Assembly (NCBI GenBank): GCA_960531495.1
Contig: OY482862.1
Location: 18,518,767 to 18,582,766, forward strand
DNA from: Zeus faber
Lineage: Eukaryota; Chordata; Actinopteri; Zeiformes; Zeidae
DNA length: 64,000 bases
Reading direction: 5' to 3'
Position numbers and translations under genes: made by a program. The notes under the pieces were generated by a model. It was not told the DNA's origin and made no database searches. It was given only the letters and a program-made list of their open reading frames with translations. Numbering within the stretch: the first letter of the stretch is position 1; every line of letters begins with the position of its first letter. This document shows positions 12,488 through 23,789 of this stretch, piece by piece.

Positions 12488-14460
12488 GGTCTGCTTGCCG
12501 TCTTTTACCAACATAAATGTAAAACGTTGATATTGGAATAAATAAAAATAGATTGTCATTGCTGTTTAATTGATTCAAATCTAAATACACACTGTCATAT
12601 TCTTCCTGTGCAGGCGGGCTTTAGAGGTTTTAGATTATTTTCTTTAGTTATGCTGTTAAGTACCCTTGAAATCGTGCTTTATCAATGTTTTGTTATTATG
12701 CTGTATCACATCACTGTACAGTGTAACCCTAGTGCCCCTGATTTTGGCACATGAAATTATCTCCTACACATGTAACCATGCTGCTGGTTGCTACATCCCA
12801 ATCTACCTCACTTATTGAGGCCCAAACAGAGAAATCACATAATTGATGATATTTGGACTAAAATAAATATATTGCCTCTTTGTACGACTGTTTTTTGTTT
12901 TTTTTTTAAGAACAAAAAATGCAGATTAAAAAAATCTAATCATATCTGTTTTTGTCAAGATGTTGCCAAAAACGTGGACTCCCTCTTCCTTTTGGGGCAA
13001 ATCTGTTATTTCTCAGGACAGGGATTTGATGTTCATCCTGAGACAATGTTCATCGTATCGATGCAGAAATGTGACGTTTACCAATGTCTATCATTTTTTT
13101 GTATTAGCGCTTTGGCGACAATTTCAAGAGACCTTTGTTTGCACAAAGGATATGTCCTTTGTCAAAAACCACAAGAGCGTGCGATCGACTATGTTTAATA
13201 AAGTAAAAATACCAAGCCATATTCAGTATACTGAGCACACATCTTTCAATTCTAGTGCTGAGGGGTTAATCCTGAAAACATTTTTTTTACAGAATTGTAA
13301 AAAACAAATAGTTCGTTTCACCAGCAAAACATAGAAAATCACAGAAAAACAAAAGAATAATTACTTGAATAATTCAAGCAGAAAAATGGCGTACAAGAGG
13401 GTTTTTGTATTTCAAAATTTAAATATTCAACCTTTGCTTTTGGGATGAAACTTTTCATTTCAAGGTTTTAATTTTTGCTCTCGATCGTAGCTTTGTTTTT
13501 TATTTGAGAGATTGCGGTTCGATTTTAGCGGCACAGAGCTAATTCTAAATGATCTACTTTCAACAGTAAACATTATAAATATATTAGGATGTAGGCATGT
13601 TCCTATTGGTCAACATGCCACGATGTGCTGCTGTCCAACAAGACAAGAAGCAAATTAAACTTTTTAGCATTTGACCATTTCAATGACCTACACAAATGAA
13701 ATTACAACAGAAAACTAATCCTTCACAAGAGAGGCCTCCATCAATCTTGGGATTTCTCTAATGTGGAGAGCTACACGATTGCATCTCAGAAATCAAGGCG
13801 GTAATTACTCATGCAGACAGCACAACATGAAAAGGAAAAAAAAAAAGGGGGGGGGGGCGGTTTTGCTGAGTGTCCCTTTTGGAGCAAGCAGTGGTAGCGC
13901 TGTAATCCGTCAAATCCAGCTGCTTATTTCTCAGGTAGTTAGAGGTGGAGCTTTGTGTTCCACAACACGAAAGTTAACTATAAGTGTTGACTTTCATCTC
14001 ATTCATCCTGCTCTGCACTAGAGAAATGAATAAGGGAGGTTTTACGGGAAAAACACATCTATTTTCGAGAAAAACAGAACGTATTTGCACTTTTTTTGGA
14101 CTGAGAATAGCAAATTGGAAAATGGAAAAATATTAAATTACAATCATGATCTACAATTTCTACAGTTCCACTATTTCTCTCTTGAGGAAATTGTGACAAT
14201 TTAAAATTTGTTTGCAAATGTAGTAAAACGTTAATCTCCACCTTCTTTGACAGGTTGGACCAATTGGATTAACTTGGAATAGTGGATATTCAATATATAG
14301 TTAGTAATATAGATAAAAATAAATAAATAAATAAATATGGAGCAAGAGAGAGGGAGAGAGAGAGAGTGAAAAACATTTAAATCTCTACTTAAAAGGAAAA
14401 AAAAATTGACTATAACTATATCATATATAATAAATTCCTTGCACATAAAAGAACATTGTA
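12488..14460. other. AT-rich interval with low-complexity tracts
   Basis: Includes A11/G11 at 13836-13857, an AAAT-type tract at 14317-14336 and a GA tract at 14345-14366. Two overlapping open frames of 124-136 codons at 12788-13334 are AT-driven, Cys/Phe/Lys-rich and match nothing I know. They are probably chance frames, although an unidentified relic cannot be excluded. Confidence 0.45.
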
Positions 14461-15480
14461 TAATTGGTCATTCATTTTACGGTGTGTTTTGAACCACCGT
14501 AGACGTTGACGAGCGTGGTCTCGTTTCTCGGTGACAGCTGGCGGCGCCTCCTCGTGATTCACGGTAATCCACTTTTTATTATGAAGGAAATGCCGCTATT
14601 TTTCTATACAACAGGGAATGGGTAAGTATTATATGCGGCAGGGACATATGGGACTAAATTGTCGGCCTAATTCGGTGCAGCAATTACAAAGCCAAAATTT
14701 CAGAAACTAATGCATCTCTTTTCGAGGTCACAATTTGTAATGACTCCGGCTGCTCGGTGTTATGAACTTCGGTGTTAAAATACCGACGTTGATGAAAAGA
14801 GTGGTAGAACTCCGCCGAAATTCAAAAAAGTTAGAAAAAAAAAAAAAAAGGCCCTACTTATAGTAACTTAGGCGGCAGTGGTTTGTAGGTAATGACATCC
14901 TTCTCTAGCCGATGAACATATCTGCATCATCTACTGGTGATGATGTCATAGATGTTTAAATTCAAAATGCAGCTTCCAGCAAAATGTGTTATCTTAAGTT
15001 TATTGTATGTATATATATTCTTTGCTGATTCAAGCTTCGAGAAAACAACACGAGCGATTTCAGATAAGTGAGACAACGCTGGACAGAGTGTTGCAAAATT
15101 AGACAATTCTTGGCATAGTGGCTACGGTGACGGAATCAGCCAATTAACCAAGGCCAATTGGCAGTGAACCCACCCGTCTCACAGCGTGGTAATATCCCCC
15201 GGTCGCTGCTATAAACTGAAACTCTAAGTGCTACAAATGATGCAGAATCCCAGGGACATACATTAACTTTTTGTCTAACGAAGGCACCACACCGGTGATG
15301 AAGTGTAAGCACTTTGCCTCATTCCGCAGTTTACTGGCTTTGATAATGCACACTATTATGTAAATAAACATGACGTGACCCAAATCCGCTGCGTGTAAAT
15401 TAATGTATTTTACCTTTAAGGTAAGACGCGGCGCATCCTCTGAGCAATTTCTGTATCGTGTTAACAGGGGGGGTATAACG
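14461..15480. other. Interval, possibly containing regulatory sequence
   Basis: Repeat-free apart from a poly(A) of about 15 at 14835-14849. CpG is retained in places (14505-14560). No discrete element can be bounded. Confidence 0.35.
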
Positions 15481-16005
15481 AAGAGCAGCACGGATTACAT
15501 GAAGATGAAGCTGCTGAGTCGCCGGATGACCTAATGATTTTCATTAGAAAAGCCCTTATTTGATTCTATCAATAATGATAATGTTCATAAGGCGCAAAAC
15601 CAAATACCATCGGTCCTCTGTAGCTCCCATGCTACTGCACAATGGTAAAACGTGGCTTTTCGGCCAACTTAGTTCCGGCAGCCAACACTGACTTCACTGA
15701 ACTTGACGATACAAAATCTATCTTTTATTTAGGAAGGAATCAGCTGGAGGGCGAATGCATTAAGCAGAGGGTTGAAATCATTAACAGATATGGATTTTTA
15801 TGGCCATTGATAAGCAATTCTCGAGTTTCCTAAATGCTGCGAAATTGCAAATAAAGCAATGACCTCTGAAATTTGGAAACACGAACAGCGTGTTTCCTCT
15901 TCGCCGGGAAATGTCACAGATTAACAGAAACAAACACAATGTATAACATACACACGCCCCATTTGAGGGGATAAATGAGACCAATGTGACGCCCTACTAC
16001 TTCTT
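15481..16005. promoter_or_regulatory. Candidate regulatory block with palindromic homeodomain site
   Basis: A perfect inverted repeat, CTAATGA-TTT-TCATTAG, lies at 15531-15547, placing two TAAT half-sites head to head over 3 bp. Around it the sequence is repeat-free, with TATCAATAATGATAATG near 15568. Palindromic TAAT sites bind homeodomain dimers, especially paired-class proteins; occupancy here is inference. Confidence 0.35.
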
Positions 16006-16227
16006 CCTTTCGACAGAATTCAAGACAAACACAGCGGCAAACAACCGTCGAACGAGCGCATATAAAACACGGGCGATTCAAGCTTCCAAAACACAATTAA
16101 AACAAAACAACAAAAAGAACAAAAGTCAAGGAAGCCACACGAGATGGAGCATGACCACCATTATACGAAGCGGAGAGGTTGACTGGATGACGAGAGGAGC
16201 TGGAGACGCCTTTTTTTTTTTTTTTTA

Positions 16228-16605
16228 ACTACTCCTCCTGCAAACAGCATTATCTTGATTAAAGTTTAATTAAGGATCACATTTGGCTGTGCCTTTCGCA
16301 GCGATCTACATGAGCAGATTTCCCGGGGCTTAACTCCATCGCTGGGAAAATCCTCCTTTATTACTTTCAACCTGTTGTAAAAGCTGTTGGCACGGAGGGA
16401 CGGCCGCCTCATTCAGTGGCCTTGTTTGCGGCTGGAAAAATCCCAAGTCTCTGGAGATCTCCCCACAGTGGTTCAATTTAATATCTGTCCTATCACTACA
16501 CGACTCTGGCTCATTATTAATGATACTATTCATTAATTTCTTGTTGGGCTGATGTTATTTATTAAAATATTAAAGAAAGCTCCTGAGACGCTCTCACGTA
16601 ATGAG
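16228..16605. promoter_or_regulatory. Candidate conserved non-coding block
   Basis: Contains AAGTTTAATTAAGGATCA near 16262 and a near-palindromic TCATTATTAATGATA near 16511, then CATTAATTTC near 16531. Unique, balanced sequence with no convincing frame. Directly preceded by a T16 run at about 16210-16226. Confidence 0.38.
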
Positions 16606-16608
16606 GGA

Positions 16609-16692
16609 TGTGTCCTCCTTCCACTACCCCTCCCTCCCCTCCCTGCCTCCTTCCCCTTCCCCCTGCTCCATCCACCTCCACCCCCCCTGCGC
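16609..16692. repeat. Pyrimidine-rich low-complexity tract
   Basis: C/T-rich (CCCTCC, CCTTCC, CCCCCT strings) for about 80 bp. The Pro/Ser-rich open frame is a composition artefact. Potential triplex- or quadruplex-forming sequence. Confidence 0.8.
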
Positions 16693-18206
16693 TGGATGGA
16701 TGGAGTGTAGAATTACCCTACTCGGACGCCGCTAGCCCGCGCTCCCTCATTAGTTGTTCTCCAGGGCTGAGTGGCACCATAAATCCATTCCGCACGCCGA
16801 CCAATGGCAGCCATATACAAACGCACGCCGCTCGCCTCGCCCCGTTAATGAGCCATTCCCATGCACAGGGAATTGACTAGTGTCCATCCACAATAACTGG
16901 ACAGTATTTTTGGGCAGAGCTGGATTTGTAATTGCGAGTCTAGATTGAGGGCGTTGGGAGACTGTTTAACGGCACACTATCATGATGTAAACTTGCAGCC
17001 GAACTGATTGCTCTTTTGTGGTGCGTTTTTCCCTGTTGTTGATAGTTTGCTGACCAAGCGGTGTCCTCTACTTACTAAACATTATACACACACACACACA
17101 ATAGGCAGAAAACATTATTGTCAGAGGATACAGATGAGAAAAAATAGAAATACGGATAAATGTTGTATTTGAATATACTTAACAAGTTCGGTAATTATTA
17201 CATATATTGGTTAGGAAGTATGCAAGTACTATGAGCACAACCATATGTTAATGGTTTTCCTTTCTCGTTCTTTTCAACCTGTTTTTTTAAACCAGGGAAA
17301 CCCGACTGAGATTTAATCTCTTTTGTTTTTTTAACGGGGCCCTCGCGAAAGAAAAGGCAGCAGACAAATGAACGTGTTAACACATAGGTATTAAAACATC
17401 AAAACAATCAGCTACATGAGCACCAACATTGAAACAGGTCACCAATTTTGTCATTAAATCTAAAATTGACATGAAGTACTCAAGATGTAGATCTTCCTGT
17501 AATCCATGCTCGAGGCTGCTCACTTTAACGGTATAATATTTACGTCCATTGGAAAGGAAATAATTATAGCTCCATACACAACACAACATGGACTTCCATC
17601 TCCGTGGGTGGACGGAGACAGCTCCTTGGCGGGGAGATGTTAAAGTGAGCAGTTAAAGAGGCTTGGACGTTACATGCTCTACCAGCGTCACTCTGGCACC
17701 TTCAATTTGTGTGTGTCGCGTGTTGCAAATACGCAGTATTAATGGTTACATATAGAACTCCAGCAGCCATTAATCATAATAATTAATCTGATCCAATTAT
17801 ATTGCATAGAAATATAACAAATTGCCGGGAAAAAAAATTATGATCTATCACTGCCATGTCATCGGGATATGGGACTAAAGCCGTAATTAGAAGGAGGGAA
17901 TTTAAGCAGTGTACAGTAGAGCGCGTGGAGCAGCTGATAGCGCCACTCTTTGGATGTGATGATGTAATTAGAGAGCAGCGCCAACACGATGTCTGCGCCG
18001 CGACCGCTAATGAAGGTCCAGCGAGAGGTCCGGCCCGAGACGCAGGCGCTACCTGTAGTTAACGTTTCGGTTTTTTCCGCCGCTGAAAAAACACTGTTGT
18101 TGGTAAAATGTTGAGCGTCGTCGGGACTTTCTTGGTGGGATCTGGATGGGACTCAAAAAACCTTGTCACGTCTGGGTTCACAAAAAGAGAAAGAGGAAAA
18201 GTATAA
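16693..18206. other. Interval, nothing definite
   Basis: Holds a short CA tract at 17087-17101. Around 17740-17800 and 17820-18060 there are ATTA-rich and CpG-rich pieces that could be regulatory, but none stands out. Confidence 0.4.
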
Positions 18207-18471
18207 TGTGGCTGGGCAATATTGAAAAAAATCGAATACAACTATTTTTATTTATTTGATGATATTTTGGGTATGACTACTGGTGCTTTGATAAGATATT
18301 TAAAAACAAGAAATTAAGAAACCGTCATTAGTAGAACAATATATGCAGTTCAGAAAATTGCATTAGTTCACTGTAATGCAGTCTTAAAGACAACATTTAA
18401 TGATATCAATATTACAATACAAGGAAAATAATCTATTCTTGTATCACAATATACTGTATCGGCCCCCCCTA
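18207..18471 (+). mobile_element. GGCTGGGC-type non-autonomous DNA element, copy 1
   Basis: Starts with GGCTGGGCAATATTG at 18210 and ends with ATACTGTATCGGCCCCCCCT near 18470, giving weak terminal inverted repeats. The interior is shared with a second copy at 29105-29346: '...TATTTTGGG.ATGA.TACTGG.GCT', an 'AAGAAAT' stretch, 'CAGTTCAGAAA.TTGCATTA', 'CTGTAA.GC' and 'GATATCAATAT' occur in the same order. It belongs to a very common teleost MITE type beginning TAGGGCTGGGC. No clear target duplication. Confidence 0.7.
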
Positions 18472-19060
18472 CTCAGAGTTTATGCTTATACATTACAGAA
18501 TGCTGCTTCTGGATCCCAAATTTTGAAATTTGAGGGGTCACGCGATCCCGGCGACCGGCCTTTGGACAACGACAACTTTGATCCCGGTGTCGTGAAGACT
18601 ACAAAGACACCAGGGTCTTATCACAGCTGCTCCAGAGGGTCTCCACAAAAAGACCGCAGAGATACTCGGTAATACTTTAAGATGCAATAATTTCCATTGG
18701 CGGAAGATAAGATTTGCGGAGCAAGTCAAACCTCCGGCATAAAACGCATCTAAAATGGACTCGCAGCCACTATTTCCTGCAGGATATAACAAATAAAAAC
18801 ACTTTATATGTTGCTGCTGTATTCACCAGGCCATAAAAATCACCTCACACCAGCTGAACAACACAATGCGGAACGCAATGGAACAGGCTGTGTTTTGCTA
18901 AATGCCCGATAAAGCCAATAAATACAAAAAAATAAATAAAACATAATAATAAAAAAACCCTAAGAAGTAAAGAGACTGAGCGTTCCATTGAAAAGGCGCG
19001 GTAGAAATCCTCCAGCACGCTAGCCAATTGTGAGCTCCTCATGGGTATAGAATTAATCAC
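18472..19060. other. Interval, nothing recognised
   Basis: Mixed sequence with an A-rich AATAAA-type stretch at about 18920-18958. No gene seen. Confidence 0.45.
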
Positions 19061-19500
19061 CTGCCTGCCTCCACGGCCTCTGCGCTAGGACCTGAGGACG
19101 GAGGTAATAAGACAGGCCCTTCAGGGACACACCACAGAGAGTATAAATATCAGCTGCTATGCATATGTAAATCAACCCCCTCGTTCATTTATTTATTTAT
19201 AATTGTTTTCCTCCAAGGCTCAAGTGTGTTAATATCAAATAGTGAGCTTTAAGAGTGTTTAATGCCTGTCGGTGGGTGGTAGGGAGCGGCGGACTCTGGA
19301 GCGTGCAGCGGTTCATGAGTAATTAAGGGGTGTTTTCCTGAGCATAAATAATGCTGTTTGTATTGGCCCTGCGCAGGAGTGCAGCGAGGGAAGAAGAGAG
19401 AGACGGAGGCTAGAGGGAGGCGAGAGGGGACAGCAGGGGTTAACCCCCACCCCGTCCGGCGCACGGGCACGCGCACGCACACGCACACACACGCACCCTA
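19061..19500. promoter_or_regulatory. Candidate cis-regulatory block
   Basis: Contains AGCTGCTATGCATATGTAAATCAA near 19152 (split into POU/homeodomain-like pieces), GAGTAATTAAGG near 19317 and GAGCATAAATAATG near 19340. Followed by purine-rich GAGAGAGACGGAG sequence and a short CG/CA tract at about 19468-19497. Confidence 0.33.
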
Positions 19501-20553
19501 ACTACCACCACCGAATCCAATGCGCAACCAGCATGAGAGCCATTTTTGGTTACGTCCAAGTGCATTACTTAAGGAAAATTATTGTCCACCGAGACCACAG
19601 GGAAAATGGAGGCGAGAATGGTTATAATCATCTTTTTTTTTCCCCTCACCACCACTTTTAACATACAACAGCAACTTAAAATGAAGCACACACAGGATCG
19701 AGGGGCTTCAGTAATGTGGCGAGCACTTACACACTGATTATACAGTCATGTAAAAGTGAATCATACTGATGTATTTTGCACGGACCAGTTCGACAGTATT
19801 TCACCTATGTTTTTCCGCGTTGCTTTCCTAGAAATAGCCGTGTTCATGTTCACCCCCACAAATGGAAAGTGACTAGTTACAACTACTCTCATTAGGATAC
19901 TCTGATACTTTTTCACCTGTAAATGCATGTGGCGGACAAAGGGGCGTGGTCGAGCACCGGCTGCGGACGACAGCACGGTTCCCTTTTCCCACGGCCGCCA
20001 AGCTGCCTCGAATCTGCGCGGATTGGTCCGACTCGAGGCAGGGAGTTTTTCTTAAATGTTTCGTTTGTCTTACAGAGGAGATCGGTCACAGGCCACAATT
20101 ATTAAGAGATAAGAGACAGGACTCCACCTGGGCACTCAGGTAAGTAGATGGGGTTCTTCCAATATCTGTGAGCTACTTAGGGACCAAGCTCCTACTCCGT
20201 CTTTACCAGGTGGTGCTGCAAGAGGGGAGAAGGGGAGTGGAGAGAAGGCCAGACAGGCGGGGGAGTGGCGTGCCGGAGTCCTAGCCACCACTCTCTGTAC
20301 TGACCTTCCTGTATGCTCAGGAAGAAGAGAACAGATTTGACTTGCCATCAGAGGCAGAAGGAATACCTACCAACATGTTCCACGTGTTCCATGTGTTGTG
20401 TTTGACTATCTTTTTTACAAATGGGCTATGGACAAAGTCATTTGAAAAAGATTGTGTCCCCCCAAATTCACATTATGAAAAAAGTTACTCAATAAGTAAT
20501 CACTTGAATAATATTTCACCAAACCAATGACATGCTTTTACTCAAGTCATTCT
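19501..20553. other. Interval, nothing definite
   Basis: A GC-rich part at about 19925-20060 carries overlapping frames on both strands with no recognisable product. The rest is ordinary. Confidence 0.4.
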
Positions 20554-20643
20554 GACGGTGGCCCTGGGAGCTTAACGCACTTCATCTTAAGAAAACACAT
20601 GCAAATAGACAAAACACAAGCAGGTTACGAAAAAAACACAACC

Positions 20644-20750
20644 GCATTATCAGAAAACAGAACAGCATTAACAGAAAACTCAACCGCATTAACAGAAAAC
20701 ACAACCGCATTAACAGGAAACACAACAGCATTGACAGAAATCACAAACAA
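20644..20750 (+). repeat. 21-bp minisatellite, left arm
   Basis: Units start at GCATTA at 20644, 20665, 20686, 20707 and 20728, an exact 21-bp step, with a few substitutions per unit. Confidence 0.93.
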
Positions 20751-21090
20751 ACAACTGTTTTCTACCGGCTATAATATTGCACTTAAATGGCTTAAATAAA
20801 AACTGTGGATTGGTATAAAAGTTGTTTTTTTTGAGTTTATAAATTGCATGGAGGAAGCAGATGGAGGATTTGGATATGGTGGTGCTGCGTGGCGTGATTG
20901 GTCTGTGATAGTTGCGGCTCCAGGTTGTTATTTGTATTATACTATACTTGTATATATAATTCTTATATATAATTAGACACAAAATCATTTCATTTAATAT
21001 ATTTTATTGCACATAAATCAGTGCATCCGGTGTGGCTCGCTTCCGTAATTGTGTGGCTCACTTCCATAATTCGGATTTGCGGTAGTGTTT

Positions 21091-21225
21091 TCAGTTAATG
21101 CTTTTGTGTTTTCTGTTAAAGCTGTTGTGTTTTCTGTTAATGCGGTTGTGGTTTCTGTAAATGTGATTGTGTTTTCTGTTAATGTGTTTGTGCTTTCCGT
21201 TAATGCAGTTGTGTTTTTCATAATT
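21091..21225 (-). repeat. 21-bp minisatellite, right arm (inverted)
   Basis: Units with TTAATG-type cores step at 21 bp from about 21096 (21117, 21138, 21159, 21180, 21201) and read as the reverse complement of the left array. Next to it, about 21030-21075, a further ~21-bp duplication (GTGTGGCTC..CTTCC.TAATT) occurs twice. Confidence 0.92.
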
Positions 21226-21265
21226 TGTTTGTGTTTGGTCTATTTGCATGTTTTCTTAAGTTGCA

Positions 21266-21867
21266 GATAAGTAGTAATTATCTCTGCTGTAACAGCACTC
21301 TTACCTAAGCAAGGATGGTCATCACACATAAAAATATTCAGAAGTTGTTTAATTTTTCAACAACTTGTGTTATTCAAGTCCATTCTCCACAAACCCATCA
21401 CATCACATTCATTGAATTATTCATTTTTTTTTATTATTATTTTTTTTATTATACAGTGATCCATTGGAACAAAGTCGACATAAAATTGCTATTACAGTAT
21501 TTTACAGTCTGGAGCGTAAATCATGTCAGAACACATGATTTAGCTGCACTGTAAGTAGTTATTTCCTCACACCTCTGAAAAACACACAACGGACCGTAGA
21601 ATCTGCTGCACTTGAGCACACTAATGGTCAGTGCACAATCTTCATCCTCTCACTGCAGAGACAGCATGGTGGCCAAAGCAGCGAGAGCCATTTATAGATT
21701 CTGTCGTTCTTCCCCTCTCTCGCCACTCCAATCCAGACACTTTCACTTGCCCTTAAAAGTACTCAGCAATAAGTAGGACTGTGCTGCTCTACCTGCCGAG
21801 GAAGTCCCAGGGAGTGATTTATTTTCCCTCCCAAAGAAACAAGCCTTGGTTTGGAATGTAAGGCTTT

Positions 21868-21872
<5 letters not shown>
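21266..21872. other. Interval, nothing recognised
   Basis: Includes a T/A-rich stretch at about 21424-21452. No gene or family recognised. Confidence 0.45.

Positions 21873-21957
<85 letters not shown>
21873..21957. repeat. (TA)n microsatellite
   Basis: About 85 bp of uninterrupted TA. Confidence 0.98.
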
Positions 21958-21960
<3 letters not shown>

Positions 21961-22544
21961 ACATTCATCATGAAAAATGTATCTTATTAAAATTCATGTT
22001 CAACCTGAGTACTATTATCTAGTGTACAGACAAAGCTCCAGAGGACATAACTAAGTGATTTTTTTTTAACCATTGTTCCACTTTATGAAACTGTGTTCCA
22101 ATATTACTTCTAACATAGTAGGAGTGGACATCATCCACCTTCTCTCCAGTGTTAGACGCCACAAAGGGCCACACTTTAGGAAGAGAAACAGGCTCACGAT
22201 ATAGGCTTACAAGTTCCTCTGGGTACAATTATACCACATCTCTCTAGTAGCAAGTGGCTTAGGTAAGGAGGTAAGGAGACAAGGGGACAACCTCATGAGT
22301 GCAACAATTTAGCTGTCATGACTGTGTGGCAGGGCCTGGTCCTGTTTGGGAGGCTGAGGCTGGCCGCTCCCAGGAGTCGGGACATTATAGTGTCCAGCCC
22401 AAAGATCCAATAAATCAATCTGATTTAACAACTGCATTTCACAGGCTTCTTTTTAGCCCATCAATAAAAAACGCACTGGTACGTCCGTTGAAAACAAGCG
22501 GTTGCCCTTTGAATGGGGTGACTTTTCTATTTTTATTTTTTTTA
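21958..22544. other. Interval with one unexplained frame
   Basis: A 69-codon minus-strand frame at 22019-22228 has a mixed, protein-like composition (YREPVSLPKVWPFVA, KVEQWLKKNH). I do not recognise it and cannot exclude a decayed transposon fragment or chance. The rest shows nothing. Confidence 0.35.
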
Positions 22545-22721
22545 GGTACAAAGTAATAAAGTACAAGTACTTACTTTTACTCTACTGTTACTGAAGTTAA
22601 GTGCATTTTTCAAGCACCTGTAATTAGCATCTGTATTTGTCCATACTTAAGTATATTCAGTTTTAGAGATTTTCAACTTTACTCCACTAAAGCATACATC
22701 CATACGTTTTACTCCACTATA
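22545..22721. mobile_element. Teleost 'AAGTACTT' interspersed repeat, left part
   Basis: Dense in AAGTAC, TACTTTTACT and TACTCCACTA words (GTACAAGTACTTACTTTTAC at about 22561). This is the signature of a very common fish non-autonomous DNA-transposon-like repeat. Directly abuts the SINE at 22722; similar words resume near 23380. Confidence 0.6.
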
Positions 22722-23140
22722 GGTGGCACGGTGGCGCAGTGCATTGCACTGCTGCCTCACAGCAAGAAGGTCCTGGGTTCGATTCCCGCCTGGGGCACTG
22801 TTGGCACCGTGCTCCGGCGGGTTATCTTCCAAAAAACAGGAGCCTTTCTGTGTGGAGTTTGCATGTTCTCCCCGTGCTCACATGGGGTTTCCTCTACCTC
22901 ACGTCAGTAAGGACCCCCACCAAAAACATGCACCCATCATCGTCTGACCAGCGATGGACACTTATCACCTGGTCCCCGGGCGTGTCCACGTACGCTGCCC
23001 ACTGCTCCTGGCTGTGCCCCCGGAGGAAGGACAAGCCAGGATGGGTCAAAAGCAGAGGAGCCATTTCACCGGCCACCATGTGTGTGTGTGCAAGCATGTG
23101 TTGTGGAGTGTCGTGTGACGATTAAAGACTGTTTCTTCTA
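22722..23140 (+). mobile_element. tRNA-derived V-SINE (DANA/mermaid type)
   Basis: Starts GGTGGCACGGTGGCGCAGTG. The Pol III A box lies near 22732-22742 and the B box GGTTCGATTCC at 22776-22786. It continues into the conserved central segment TGTGTGGAGTTTGCATGTTC (near 22848) and CTCCCCGTGCTCACATGGGG, then a degraded part and the tail motif GGATGGGTCAAAAGCAGAGGA near 23040, which matches the usual 'GGATGGGTTAAATGCAGAGG' of V-SINE tails. Part of the central region is missing or rearranged. Frames across it are not genes. The B-box promoter looks intact. Confidence 0.85.
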
Positions 23141-23377
23141 TATTTCTAACACAGTAGCCTTACTGAGTTAAACAAAAAAAAAAAAGTCAGGATTCATTTT
23201 CTGTATACAGTACATTTGGAAATGACAGACCCCTCCTATATTATATTGCTTGTAAAATTTAATCCGGATAGGCATCTGCGCAAAAAAGGCACAATAGCAG
23301 TTTTATTATATTATTATATTATTATTAAATATATTATTATCGGCTCCTGTTATTATCAGGGAATTGGATACAAGTTA
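23141..23377. other. AT-rich interval between repeat pieces
   Basis: A12 run near 23174 and an ATTATT-type tract at about 23300-23342. Could be part of the older repeat or later insertions. Confidence 0.4.
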
Positions 23378-23432
23378 TTCTACTTTTAGTACTTACATTA
23401 CTGCACTTAGGTATATTTACTTTTGCTAAAGT
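23378..23432. mobile_element. Teleost 'AAGTACTT' repeat, right part
   Basis: CTACTTTTAGTACTTACATT and CACTTAGGTATATTTACTTTT words resume here after the SINE, as expected if the SINE landed inside the older element. Confidence 0.45.
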
Positions 23433-23789
23433 CATTTTGGTGTCAAGATATTTATAGTTTCACGAAAGAAAAGGGTAAAAAAAGGAGTATTATATATAGT
23501 ATATATACCGCAACATTTGTCTGTAATTCGCTGTTTACATATATAACAACAAAATAAGAAACAAATTAAACCATACACAGAAAATTTGTCGAAGTGTTGG
23601 GATAGGAACATATCGGACAATCTCAAAATCGACTGAATTCACTTGAACTATCGATGAATGAAGTCTACGGCGATTGCTGCTAGAAAACAGTTGTTTATTC
23701 ATTAGACTTTTAATAAGCTAGGATATCAGAGCAGAGGCATGCTGGGATTGTTTGTGACTCGCCAGGAGGTAATGTAAAGCTAACTGGGA

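Larger units (their letters stand above)
20554..21265. mobile_element. Foldback-like element with tandem-repeat arms
   Basis: Two arms in inverted orientation surround a core of roughly 340 bp. The outermost matching ends are CTTAAGAAAACA(CA)TGCAAATAGAC at about 20585-20610 and its complement at about 21239-21260. Inside each arm lies an array of 21-bp units of the type GCATTAACAGAAAACACAAC: five units at the left and six to seven at the right, in opposite orientation, so one strand can fold on itself. This is the architecture of foldback transposons (inverted repeats built of short tandem repeats) or of a MITE whose terminal repeats expanded. No transposase frame exists. The open frames reading a seven-residue ENTTALT-like repeat on both strands are by-products of the 21-bp period. 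The true left end may lie near ACGGTGGCCCTG at about 20555; no target duplication was found. Confidence 0.7.

Noticed and set aside
12788..13334. Overlapping frames of 136 and 124 codons
   Set aside because: Two different frames are open over the same AT-rich DNA, with skewed Phe/Cys/Lys content and no family resemblance; likely chance.
20527..21221. Frames with an ENTTALT-type seven-residue repeat on both strands
   Set aside because: A 21-bp period keeps any stop-free unit open. Occurrence on both strands in inverted arms shows it is repeat structure, not a secreted repeat protein.
22723..23125. Frames of 74-128 codons, and a possible tRNA gene from the A and B boxes
   Set aside because: The sequence is a V-SINE; the boxes are its Pol III promoter and no tRNA cloverleaf with acceptor stem is formed.
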